Of a stretch of 64,000 bases of DNA, positions 45,793-57,113 are shown one piece after another. The stretch covers positions 186,001 through 250,000 of the forward strand of contig JAGPYM010000010.1 of the NCBI GenBank assembly GCA_020736575.1, in the 5' to 3' direction. A model generated the notes under the pieces. It ran no database searches, was not told where the DNA came from, and was given only the letters and a program-made list of their open reading frames with translations. How positions within the stretch are numbered: the stretch's first letter is position 1; each line of letters starts with the position of its first letter. The stretch is from Thelonectria olida. Taxonomy: Eukaryota > Ascomycota > Sordariomycetes > Hypocreales > Nectriaceae. The position numbers and the translations under genes are program-made.

Positions 45793-46142
45793 GGCCTCTC
45801 TTTTTTCTTGATTTGCCATATTCGGTTTTACTTCTTTTCCGTCAGACGTGCTTTGGCCGGGAAAGCTGATGATGGGCGCTCAGTGCTAAACTATAGACGT
45901 GGGAATGACGGGACCTGTCAGATCTAAGGATTGAACAGGCGCCATAGAATTAGATGGCCTCGCTATAGTAATTTCCAATACCCTTCCCCAAATGCTATGG
46001 GCGGATCAATTGGTGAATGGTATCTTGATGCCAATATGTGAGTTGTGTTCATGCTGATGTTACATGCTAAGTTTGCTCGTTGTCCGGGCATAAACGTACA
46101 ATACATTTTTACTCCTTTCCCTCATGTTTGCTCTATGCGTCA
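45793..46142. other. short convergent intergenic
   Basis: 3' flanks of the glutaredoxin (+) and AIM18 (-) genes; no gene seen. Confidence 0.6.
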
Positions 46143-47315
46143 TTACAGAGCCTGCGCTGCGACAACCTGCGTTGCGACAGTACCAATAGGCCTCTCGACA
46201 AACTCCATAACTCCGTTGATGATGTTCTCGCGGGCCTCCTCCGAGGCTACCTTCTTACCGCCCAGGTAGTTGAGCCAGAGGAGTCTTGACAATCGCTCGT
46301 CGTCTACTGTTCCCAGGATGGACTTATTGGGCGCCCAGCTCTCGCCGGCGTCGAATGTGATGCTTAGTCTACCTGAGGCGTCTCGGACCATGAGCAATTC
46401 CTTGGCTCTGGGAACCAGTCCTCGCTGGAACATGTGCTTGAACGTCTTCATGGCAGTGCCGAACTCTTCGTCGTTGTAAGCAGGGTTTCCTCCCGAGCGA
46501 GCCTGAATGGCTCGGACCAGACCATCCCGCATGTGTGGGAAGTCGGTGTCTCTGACGGGCGTGATGCGGAATGCGGTGCGGCATCCGGCGTCCTTGAAGA
46601 TCTCATTCCACGTCTCCTCGCTCTCCGTACCATCCTTGAGGGCCTTGCGCAGGGCCTCCTTTTCTGAGGGAATCAAGGTGGTTGCAACATTGTTGATCTT
46701 CTTGACCAGGTAGCTCTGCAGCTTGGCAATGTCTTGGGTGGCAACGTAGAAGCCAACGACATACACCTCAATGCCAATGAAGGTCACGGTCCTCGTTCCC
46801 AATCCCACCAGCGTGAATTCGGTGCCCTGCTTGTCGGACACGGCAGCCGCAATGGGACCGGCAGCACTCTGAGTCGCAGGAAGATGATCGACTTCAATCG
46901 TCCGGGGGAATAGCTTGACTCTCGAGTTTCCCGTCGGAACTAGCTCACGGCCCTCGTCATCGTGGAGTACAACCTTGCGCTTCTCGCCAGCCTCGGTCTT
47001 GAACGTCTCGGTGGGGATTTGGGAGTCGCACTTGACAGCTCGCTTCTCCTTCTCGCTCTGCACGTCAATCGCCTGCTTGAGCTTCCAGGCCGTGTAGATG
47101 AAGGACACGATACCGGCAACGGCACCGGCAGCGAGAAAGGCGGTTCGGTTTGACTCGTAGTCGCGACGCTTCGAATTGAGGTGGTTGACGTCAAACTCAT
47201 TGCCCAGGCGGGAGGATTCGCGAGGCGAGAAGAGGGTGCGGCGGGATGCGCTCAGGGCGGCGCATTGTAAGCGCTGGGCGCGAAGAGCGGGACGAAGGTG
47301 TGAGGGACGAAGCAT
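46143..47315 (-). CDS. aim18: AIM18-type mitochondrial chalcone-isomerase-fold protein
   Basis: Intronless, 390 residues from the ATG at 47315 (codons upstream are open but lack an ATG). The N terminus is Arg/Leu/Ser-rich without acidic residues until about 33, a mitochondrial targeting sequence; residues about 58-77 are a membrane segment. The C-terminal two thirds carry the chalcone-flavanone isomerase-like fold of yeast Aim18/Aim46: T-E-F-T-L-V-G-L-G-T-R-T-V-T-F-I-G-I-E-V-Y-V-V-G-F-Y region, R-I-T-P-V-R-D-T-D-F-P-H-M-R-D-G, and S-W-A-P-N-K. In yeast these are inner-membrane haem-binding proteins without isomerase activity; enzyme activity is not expected here. It is divergent from the GT69 gene. 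Confidence 0.9.
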   Translation of the reverse strand: MLRPSHLRPALRAQRLQCAALSASRRTLFSPRESSRLGNEFDVNHLNSKRRDYESNRTAFLAAGAVAGIVSFIYTAWKLKQAIDVQSEKEKRAVKCDSQIPTETFKTEAGEKRKVVLHDDEGRELVPTGNSRVKLFPRTIEVDHLPATQSAAGPIAAAVSDKQGTEFTLVGLGTRTVTFIGIEVYVVGFYVATQDIAKLQSYLVKKINNVATTLIPSEKEALRKALKDGTESEETWNEIFKDAGCRTAFRITPVRDTDFPHMRDGLVRAIQARSGGNPAYNDEEFGTAMKTFKHMFQRGLVPRAKELLMVRDASGRLSITFDAGESWAPNKSILGTVDDERLSRLLWLNYLGGKKVASEEARENIINGVMEFVERPIGTVATQVVAAQAL

Positions 47316-48251
47316 GACGGCGGTGGCGTCGAGGGGTAATTGAGATTTGAGTCGCGGATTTACAGTACGCAAAGAACAGAGTCAGGAGAAATCCATCGAA
47401 TGGCGTAATTGTCGTAGGTCGGTCTCTGGAAGTGAAGCCGAAGCACCGAAACACCGACGTAACTTGGCCCAAAAGGTGGATGACGGGAAAAACGTACGAT
47501 CCGATTGACAGATACCCCGCCACGTGATGTTATCTAATCAAGAGGATCGTCCACTTCTCGTCTAGGTAGGAAGACTCCAGGTCCCAGCTTCAAGTTCGGA
47601 TGAAACGCACTAAACATTACCCTAGAGCTTTGGGCCGAACTTGAATGAGTGACCAAGGTAATGGTTGATGTGGTGCAATGATGTATGTGCAGCAAGTCGA
47701 GTATTGTCAAACATTGGACAAGCACGAATATACTGAACTTTAGCGAGTGGTGTCTACGAAATATGTGGAGTGGAAGGTCTTTGTCTTCTATGAAAACGTG
47801 TGTTGATCGGGCGTCTGATCATTCCATCGATATGAGTACTAATAAGCCTGAAGGATTACTTTTCAAACAAGCAATTTCGGCCATCACCCCAAGGACAATC
47901 ATTCTATCAAGAAACAAAACGCCATAGCAAATAATGCGTCCACCTAAATCGCTTATCAAGACATAATAGTCGACTCCCTCGAGCCACAAGAAGAGTCCTA
48001 TTCGTACATGTGCCCCAGTAACACTATATACGTCTCACCACATCCAACGCGATGCCTCAGCGTATGTCAGAAGGCGCCGTCTCGCGATTCCCGCTTACTG
48101 ATCCCTTTGTGAGCTGGGCTGGCTCCGAACTCGTATAAGAAATCGACCTTCTGTTTCAAGGGCCGGGGCGCTTACATCCAGGGCGGCTCATATAATTGGT
48201 CGTCTCTTCCTTCGCCGACGCTGACATGGGCGATTCTCCACCAGGGTCATC
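47316..48251. other. divergent promoter region of AIM18 and the GT69 gene
   Basis: 936 bp with no supported gene. Confidence 0.6.
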
Positions 48252-49966
48252 ATGGCACTGGCATCGGCAGGGCTGCAAGGCGCAGACCCGGCGACCAACA
48301 CCGCAATTAAAAATGGCGGCATTTCATCTGCTCCCGCGAAGTTGCGAGGTTTCATCAACTCTCCTCCAACAAATCGAGGGTTCTCTCCTACAAGCGGTCG
48401 TCCGGCCATGCATCGCAAGTTATGGTTGCTGGCAGTGCCAACGGCCCTTTTCGCTTTGGTAGCGCTGAGCCTGTATCTCAGCCAGGATCAGCTTCGGCGC
48501 ATTCCGTTGCCTTCGTTTGTAGACGAGAATTCGGCAACGAATCATACGCAACATGTCGATGACCTTGGCAGTCCGGAATACTATAGTACATCAACCTCAT
48601 CTTCGTCCACAACCATAACTACATCCACCACTTCCGCCATTTCCACCACCCCTACTCCCTCCAGAATCTTTACTCCTTCTAACACACCTGCCCTCTCCAC
48701 TACTCCTACTCGCTCTACCACGTCAAGGGAACCTACCGAGACCCCATCAAAAGAAGATGCAATCAAGGATGGTGAGATTATCTGCATGCATCTCTCAAGC
48801 ATATACTAACAGCACCAGGCATCATCCTCAAGGCAGACGAGATCACCTCGTACATCGAAGCAATCCTCGACCAGGATGCTCGCGATAGCCAAGACTTTCC
48901 GCGTCTTGAGTGTCCAACCCTGAACTCGACGAGGTACAGCAACCTCAAGCTGTCTGACCATGGAGATACAATCGAGTACTACTTTGCCATGGACCTCCGC
49001 CAATGCTTGGACCTTCTGCCAACTCTCATCGGGAGCATCGTAGAGGCCATGCGCTTCCTGGGTCCTGAGCGATGCGCGCTGTCCATCATTGAAGGACACT
49101 CCCCGGACGGGACTTATGATGTTCTCAAAGCGCTGAAGCGTAATGTCCAAGATTTGGGTGCTACTTACTTCTTTCAAGCGTCGAGAATAAACCCCAAGGA
49201 AGGCGACCGCATCGGGAAGCTGGCAGAGCTCCGTAACCTAGCCATCCAGCCGTTGGTCAACCACTTGGCCGACCGAGTTACAGAAACGAGTACCGTCGTC
49301 TTCCTCAACGACGTGGCTGCCTGCCCTGAAGATATCCTCGAGCTGGTCTACCAGCGTCGTGGTTTAGGGGCCGATATGACCTGTGCGATGGACTGGACTT
49401 ACGTCGGTGCGGACCCGACCTTTTACGACGTGTGGATTGCGCGCGGCATTAACGGAGATTCGTTTTTTGACATCCCCAAGGATGGGAGCTGGGAAAACGC
49501 CTGGAACCTCTTCTGGAACGCCGACGAGACGCGATCGCGATTCTATGACAACATTCCGTTCCAGGCATTCTCGTGCTGGAACGGAGCAGTTACCTTTGCT
49601 GCTGACATTATAACAAAGGAAGGCCTGCGGTTTCGCAGATCTAGGGGAGACAAAGGAGAGTGCGAGCAAGGAGAACCAACGCTCTTATGCAAAGACATGT
49701 GGTTCCGCGGTCGCGGGAAGATTGCCGTGGTACCGACGGTAAACCTCGAATATTCGGTGGACAAGGGTCGAGAGATAAAGAAGGTAAAGGGCTTTGTCTC
49801 TGACCATGTTGCAAAGCAAGATGGCGTCAGGGACCAGTTTGAATGGGCTCTTACGCCGCCAGACAAGATCAAGTGTATCGCGGGGTGGCAGAACCAGTGG
49901 TGGCAGGAGTGGAACAAGACGCTTTCAAAGAGACAAAGAGGAAGAGATGTAACGATAACATTGTAA
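48252..49966 (+). CDS. GT69 family alpha-1,3-mannosyltransferase-like protein (CAP59/CMT1 type)
   Basis: Two exons, 48252-48771 and 48819-49966, with a 47-nt GT-AG intron (branch ACTAAC); 555 residues. Type II membrane topology: short cytosolic part, membrane anchor about 57-76, a Ser/Thr-rich luminal stem (about 108-165), then the catalytic domain. Motifs of GT69 are seen: E-G-H-S-P-D-G-T, L-A-E-L-R-N-L-A, V-V-F-L-N-D-V-A-A-C-P-E-D-I-L-E-L, C-A-M-D-W and C-W-N-G-A. Members of the family build capsule or cell-wall mannan in fungi from GDP-mannose in the Golgi; the acceptor here is unknown. An internal ATG at residue 53 could also start the protein without losing the anchor. Confidence 0.93.
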
Positions 49967-51897
49967 AATTAGAACGACGGAAAAGAAAAGGAATAGACGT
50001 GCGTTAAGCTAGGCGGTAAGGCGGCTAATTCTGGTTCGTAAGTGAAGAAATCTACGAATAGAGATTGCGGACACGTGAGATCCCCGTCAACTTTGTTCAC
50101 TTAATGAATTGATTAAAGTCTATTTATAGATAGACGTCACATCCCTCCCCGCCGAGACTCGGGGCTAGGATGTAGCCGAAGCCGTGGAGATTGAGATTGG
50201 GGAGATGTTAGAGAGAGGACAAGGCGATCGATTCATGGAGAAGGATTGAAGAAAACTTGAAGAAAATTGGTTCGGCTTGGGCTGAAGGTGAAGCAGTGAG
50301 CAGTGCACAGGCATCGAACTGCTCTGCAATACCAATTGCACGTGCAGAACAGCAGCAGCATCAGTTGATGAGCTGCCATGTCATGAACAACCCCGGTCAT
50401 GTGGGTGGAGGAGGTGAGATTGTCACCTGCTTTGAGCCATCTGGGACTTGTGTGACGACGGAACGTGACAGGACGAAGTGAGCGGCTAATGAACCAAGAC
50501 ACTGCACATGCACATCACCGGTTCCTAAGGTGAGAAACACAAACATCAATGGAAAGTACCCTACGAATAGTGCATACATCCTCTGTTGACGCGATGTTGA
50601 TTGTTAATTGTTTGTGGCCCAAGCGTTTCTGGGGGTTTCTACAGATCGAAGGGCTAAGCACCAAGGATAAGGATGTTTTGATTGGGCTCTGAGGTGATAT
50701 GCCTGATGATGAATAATAGAGCAATGACAAATGCAGCAACAAACAGGACATTGACTTCACCCTTCTCAATGACATGCCAAAACCTCCTCATCTCCTTTGA
50801 CATGCGGAGGCCAGCTCAAGACATTACTGCAATAATTCGTAGACACTGTCCGCATTCCACTCCTAATTATTGTCAATTACTCGCAATCTCAGTTGTCTCT
50901 GATTTGCCAAACGGAGTCTCCGGGGGCCATTGTTTGACTTGTTTAGAAGCCGTTTCCATTACTATGATTCGTGCCACCGCCCTGAACTACGCGCCTGAGA
51001 TGATATCAGCTAAATGAGCCGACCCCACTTCTACCGATCCAATGATTCAATGCCTCCAAGATCAAATGCTCCGAGGCGAGGCTTGCATAGCGACGGATTG
51101 GACGCTGTTACGCCGGCTCTGGGGACGACCTCGAGCCGTCCATGGGCGTCCGCCTCGCTTCAGCGGCATTGCGGCGTTGTTCAGCGGGCCCCCCTTCGCT
51201 AAATCCAGCGCGCCTTTAGGGCCGTCACCCCCTAAAACTTCTAAAAGAGGCTGAAACCAGTGGGGACTTGCCTGAAAACAGGGAAATGGATCTCCGCAAC
51301 AGCACCCGACACTCAAGCGCCGCAGCCCAAAGTGCCAAGAGGTTCCCTCCCAGCCACATCCGTCCCTTTGTTGCTGTTAATAAATTGCGGGAAACTGTGT
51401 GGGTGGATTAGCACGAGGGAGGTATCTCCGATAGGGCGCGGTACTTGCTACTTCCGCTTTGTTCTCTTAGGTTCCCGTGTCCGCGCAGGACTGTCCCTCC
51501 ACTCCAAACATCATCCGCCCACATCACCACCACCGCCTTTAAACCCTTTACCTTTACACAACTCAACTTCCGACCGCGCGAAATCACCATCTCCGACCCC
51601 TCGGCTACCGCGCAACGAGAAACCATCGCTGATCGAGGTCCTTTCGCACGCTTCTTTCCCTTCTCTCTCTGTCCAACGAGAGCAGAGCGAAGGAGGCGGC
51701 TGCCACCATCGTGAAGGGCCGCCCGCCTGCCTGCGTCTGTCACTTGCTGCAACGCACAACGTTATCCGCAACCACCTATTCGCACTGAGCCTTTCCTCCT
51801 CGATTTCGTCCTATTTTCCATCACCTTCCAACGCATAGAGAAGGTCCATTTCCTCGAGCCACCGTACACTTTTCTCGTCGCCTTTAAATAGATCAAT
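49967..51897. other. intergenic, 1.9 kb, including the GRR1 leader
   Basis: The part from about 51480 to 51897 is C/T-rich and A/T-poor, as expected for a long 5' leader of the GRR1 gene. No other gene supported. Confidence 0.55.
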
Positions 51898-54301
51898 ATG
51901 GCTGCTACTCGATCACAACCAGGATCTGCTCCTTCGGCAGCGGTTATCCCCACCGACGAGGAGGATGACTCTAGATCCTCGTCATCGACCAATTCCCCTA
52001 TTCCCCCGGACAACGAAGAGTCCGACTTCTTCCTCGCTGCAAACGATTCCCAGTCCTCTCTCGGAGTCCACAACTTTCAGGATATGCAAGTTGAGGATGC
52101 TTGCCAGCCGCCAGTCAACCAGCTGCCCAACGAGATCCTAATCAGCATCTTCTCCAAACTGAGCAACACGTCGGATCTCTACCACTGCCTGTTGGTATGC
52201 AAACGATGGGCTAGGAACACCGTCGACCAGCTTTGGCATCGTCCAGCCTGTATCAACTGGACGAACCACAGCAGCATTTGTCAGACTCTTGGCCTGGAGC
52301 ATCCCTTCTTCCGCTACCGAGACTTCATCAAACGACTGAACCTTGCTACCCTCGCTGAAAAGGTCAACGATGGCAGCGTCATGCCCCTTGCCGTCTGCAC
52401 ACGTGTCGAGCGACTCACTTTGACGAACTGTCGAGGCCTGACCGACTCAGGTCTCATTGCTCTCGTTGAGAATAGTGCCTCTCTCTTGGCCCTCGACATT
52501 TCCAACGATACGAATATCACCGAGCAATCTATCAACGCAATTGCACAGTATTGCAAGCGGCTCCAGGGCCTGAATATTTCTGGTTGCGATAGCATCTCCA
52601 ACGAGAGCATGATTAACCTGGCGCAAAATTGCAGATTCATCAAGCGGGTATGTCCCTCAACGTGGCTCCAGATTCTTTGTTCCCGGTGCTAACCACAATA
52701 CTCTTACAGTTGAAGCTCAATCAGTGCGTCCAGCTCCAAGACGATGCAATCTACGCTTTCGCTGAGCACTGCCCCAATATTCTCGAAATCGACCTCCACG
52801 AGTGCTCCTTGATCGGTAACGGGCCTGTGATGAGCCTCCTCGCCAAAGGAAACTGTTTACGAGAACTGCGCTTGGCGAGCTGCGACCGCATCGACGACGA
52901 GGCCTTTTTGTCCCTGCCCGCGGGAATCACCTTTGACCACCTCCGGATTCTCGACCTTACCTCATGCACGCGCCTGACCGATGCTGCAGTCCAGAAAATT
53001 ATCGAAGTTGCTCCGCGCCTACGGAACCTTGTGTTGGCAAAGTGCCGAAACATAACCGATGCAGCCGTTCATGCCATTTCGAAGCTTGGAAAGAACCTCC
53101 ACTACGTGCACCTGGGCCATTGCGGACAGATCACGGATGAAGGAGTCAAAAAGCTCGTCCAGAACTGTAGTCGTATTCGATACATCGATTTGGGATGCTG
53201 CGCCAATCTCACTGACGAGTCCGTTCGACGACTCGCCCTTCTTCCCAAGCTGAAGCGAATCGGTTTGGTCAAGTGCAGCTCCATCACCGATGACTCTGTC
53301 CTTGCACTCGCCGAAGCGGCTTATCGACCCCGAGTGCGACGAGATGCCAGCGGCATGTATGTTGGAGGCGAATACTACACCTCCAGTCTGGAGAGAGTCC
53401 ATCTCAGTTACTGCATTAACCTTACCCTCAGGGTTAGTACTTGCCTTGTTTGACTTCCGCTGTGCATCGCTGACTTGTGAAATAGAGCATTATGAAACTG
53501 CTCAACTCTTGTCCTCGACTCACCCACCTTAGTTTGACTGGCGTTGCTGCTTTCCAGCGCGATGACTTCCAACCGTTCTGTCGAACTGCACCTCCTGGTA
53601 TGGTTTTCTGTCTCTCGCTTTTTAGGATGTCACTGACCAGTTTTGCAGAGTTCACGCCGCACCAGCGAGACGTTTTCTGTGTCTTCTCTGGCACAATGGT
53701 GTCTAAGTTCCGAGACTTCCTCAACACCTCACCCCAATTCGACGACCTTCGAGGGGCATACGTAGGACGTGCCGGGGTTAGGAGGTCTCCCGTGAACCTC
53801 GCAGGCAATGGCACCCAAAACGTCGCTGCTGCGGGGGATGGCGAGGGATTTGACGATGAGATGGCAGACGAGGAGAACGACTTTGAAGGACTGGACGGCG
53901 CTGATATGGTGGTGGATGTCCCACCAAACAATGGAGTGATACCACCACACGCCTTTGGATTGCCGATCCCTATTCCTCCTCCACCGCCGCCTTTTCAACA
54001 AGGTCCGCCTCCCCCGATGGAGGAGCTGCTCGCGATTGTCCCTGAAGAAACGTCTGGCCCAGATTTCATGCCATCGGGACCGAGGTCAACGCATTCATTT
54101 CACAACATGTTCAATGCTACATCCAGCGGCACAATATTCCCGACGAATGGTTTAGCCAGCGCCGCAACAGTAGGCCATGGCTCAGGTTCCAGGCAAGCGA
54201 GTGCTACTCATATGGTCAACGGAGAGTCCTCGACCGGAGCCAGTACCGCGACGATGCACCAGCAAGCAAACGACGATGATGGATTGAACAGAATGAACTG
54301 A
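51898..54301 (+). CDS. grr1: SCF ubiquitin ligase F-box/LRR protein Grr1
   Basis: Four exons: 51898-52647, 52710-53432, 53486-53597 and 53649-54301; 745 residues, introns 51-62 nt, all GT-AG. F-box at about 71-117 (L-P-N-E-I-L-I-S-I-F) for Skp1 binding; then at least 11 cysteine-containing leucine-rich repeats of the pattern L-x-L-x(2)-C-x(2)-L/I-T-D, a fungal Grr1 hallmark; an acidic segment and a proline-rich stretch (P-I-P-P-P-P-P-P) follow, and a disordered Ser/Gly tail. Grr1 recruits phosphorylated targets such as G1 cyclins and Rgt2/Mth1-type glucose-signalling factors for ubiquitination. Order, repeats and the conserved T-P-H-Q-R-x-V-F-C-V-F-S-G segment after the LRRs identify the orthologue confidently. 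Confidence 0.96.
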
Positions 54302-55537
54302 GACGGAAGATGAACCTTTTTTGGAGTCTTCTCAACGACGGCGCTTTTGGTATCTGACTTTGAAGGGCGGCCCCTTTGCACGGTATGACCTATTGGGCCT
54401 TCATGGTCCCTGATAATGAAGCTCATAAGGCTGGCAGGAGTTCGCATTGCGTCCCTTTGACGCACGGAATGGTTACATAGCGTATTGAGAGGAGTTCTGT
54501 GACTGACATGCCGTAATTTGCGGCAACGACTCGATGGCAAATAGTTAAGGATACCACTAGGAAGAGGCATGGCTCTATGACTACGAATTGCGGGGCGCGG
54601 ACGGCAGCGCATCAACATGTTACCTTTCTTCACGAGCATCAACTTGCGATCATGGCTAGGAAGGGTCAACTCATGGGACAACTGTCATGGACTAAAGCGG
54701 GATATGTAATAGAATGGGGGCATATAAGCTGTTTATTGCCAGGAGGGAAACGAAACATGGGCATAGAGCCTCGTTTAGAGGTTAAGTGTAAATCAATTTG
54801 ATGTTTATCCTATAAGTTGAAGTCCAGGTGATGTCTCCCACGCTGCAAACAACTTGTCTCCTGTCCTGCGGTGTCTAGTAGCGTTTCACCCATGCAATCC
54901 GTAGACTATGCAGAGTACCGTGGGACGTATAGCATTGCCTAGTATACTTTACCCGCCCGCATGCATGTCAGACAACTCAACGTGCGCGTGTCGTCTCCGA
55001 ACCACCCATTTAGAATTCCTTTGACCCATTGTCCAACGTGGCGCCATGTCTTGACTGACTCGACGGAAGGCGACCTCGATCTGCTGTGCTGATGCGCATC
55101 CCACGGATAATGGAACGTTGTGGATGATGTGAGACTTGCGAGAGGACTGGTTCAGGGCGCAACAGGAGGCTTGGATGTTGGATGGAAGAATAAGCAGGGA
55201 GAGGTCGTATTTTATAGGCTAAAGGATTCTCTGGACTTGGCCAGTTACAGGGTGATGTAAAATGGTAGTGAAGGTCAGTATGTCAGAGGGGATATGTCAA
55301 ATACTCTAGAGAGACGATACGACAGAGTGAGTTCACATCAATTCAATTAAACGGGTATATTTCCTTGATCTATATGCTGCTGAAGCACGACTGTGGTCAA
55401 GTTGGGTCAACAAGTTAAATATAAAAGTATGGTGGTATCAAGCATCGTGCTGCACGTATCCCATCCCACTCGCAGTCTTTCACGCGACACATAAGCCTCA
55501 TCATCTTTCACCCCCCTCATAGTAATACGAGAGATCC
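54302..55537. other. convergent intergenic between GRR1 and the ammonium transporter
   Basis: 1.2 kb of 3' flank with no supported gene. Confidence 0.55.
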
Positions 55538-57113
55538 CTACACCTTTTCTTGGCTGTTGCGAGCACTGCCGTCTGACGTCGAAGGGTGGGTGTCGTCGGC
55601 CATGTGACGGGTGACCTCGACGTAGTCGTAGGCAAACTCGCCGAGCTGGCAGTCGTCAAGGCCGAGCTCCTCCTCCTCGGGGGTGACGCGCAGCGAGAGA
55701 CCCGGGATGAGGTTCATGAGGAACAGCAGGATGCAGGACAGCGTGAAGGACCAGGCGAAAACGGCGAGGGAGCCGGCGATCTGGTAGCCGAGCTGGACGA
55801 AGTGGCCGTCGACCCAGCCAATGGGGTCGTACTCGCCGCCGTCGAGAGCAGCGATGGAGGAGCTGCAGTAGGTGTTAGGAAACTCTTGGAAGAAAGGAGT
55901 ACACACAGGTGACTTACTCTCCGAAGATACCAGTCAGAATATTACCGACGAAACCGCCAACACCGTGGACGGCAAAGATATCGAGACCATCGTCAATCTG
56001 GAGGAGGAACTTGAGCTTGGTAGCAAAGTTGCAAATGACACCTCCGCAAATGCCGATGATGACGGCAGCCCACGGCTTGACGAAACCGGCGGCAGGAGTA
56101 ATGGCGACGAGACCGCAGATGGCACCGGAGCAGAAACCGACGGTGCTCCACTTCTTCTCGAGGCGGTAATCGAGCAGCATCCAGGCAACGCCGCCGCAGG
56201 AAGCAGCCAGGTTGGTGACGAAGCAGGCCATGATGGCGCGGATGTTCATGCCGAGGGCGGAGCCACCGTTGAAGCCGAACCAACCCACCCAGAGGAAAAC
56301 GGTGCCGAGAACGACGTGGGTGACGTTGTGAGGGCGGTAGGGGAGGCCGTTGTTGCGGTTGTAGCCGGTGCGCTTGCCCAGCATCAAGCTGTAGGCGAGG
56401 GCGCAGGTGCCGGACGACATGTGGACGGGGCCGCCTCCGGCGAAATCGTAGCTGGGCAGGTTGAAGAGCCAGCCGTTGGCGTTCCAGGTCCAGTAGGCGA
56501 TGGGGTCGTAGACGACGGTCGACCAGATGAACATGAAGACGATGGCGGGGAGCATGCGGCCGCGATCGGCGACGGCGCCAATGGCGAGGGCGGGACTGAC
56601 GTTGCGTGTAAGTGATCCTGTTTCTCGCACGAAATCAAGGGGGAGAAACTCACGTAATGGCAGCAAACATGCCCTGGTACAAGCAGAACAGGATATCGGG
56701 CGTGTTAGTAGAACCGTTGGGCTGGCCAACGGTCTTCATGAGACCGAACTGAGTCAGGTCGCCGAGGAAGACGCTGCCGGTGCGGGAGAAGGTCAGGGAG
56801 TAGCCCCAGAAGAACCACTGGAAGCTGATGACGCCGACCGAGACCATGGAGAGCAGGATGAGGGAGAGGGCCGACTTGCGGCGGGCGAGACCCGAGTAGA
56901 AGAAGCCGACGCCGGGAATCATCAGCAGGACGAGCACGGCCGAGATGGTCATGAAGGCCATGTGGCCCGTCTACATGGTGTTAGTCTCCTCTAGATTTTA
57001 TCAAGGTCGCCAATGAGTGGACGTACGTCGTAGAAGATGTTGAGGTCATGGACACCAGACGAGTAGCCATCATCGGCCTTGTCGTCGGTGCCGTTGTAAG
57101 CGACGGCCGACAT
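55538..57113 (-). CDS. ammonium transporter, Mep/Amt/Rh family
   Basis: Four exons: 57113-57027, 56970-56654, 56595-55918 and 55862-55538; 468 residues, introns 55-58 nt, all GT-AG. Eleven hydrophobic helices are predicted. Family motifs are seen: P-G-V-G-F-F-Y-S-G-L-A-R-R-K, W-F-F-W-G-Y, D-P-I-A-Y-W-T-W-N, D-F-A-G-G-G-P-V-H-M-S-S-G, and H-G-V-G-G-F-V-G-N-I-L-T-G with the pore histidines of helix 5 and helix 10 both present. It imports ammonium across the plasma membrane when nitrogen is scarce, and some members also sense ammonium. The cytosolic tail has the E-L-G-L-D-D-C-x-L-G-E-F-A-Y-D-Y block common to fungal Mep proteins. GATA-type sites upstream fit nitrogen regulation (see findings). 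Confidence 0.96.

Noticed and set aside
55872..56615. 247-codon plus-strand open frame, acidic
   Set aside because: Exact antisense of the ammonium transporter exon 3; composition mirrors hydrophobic codons.
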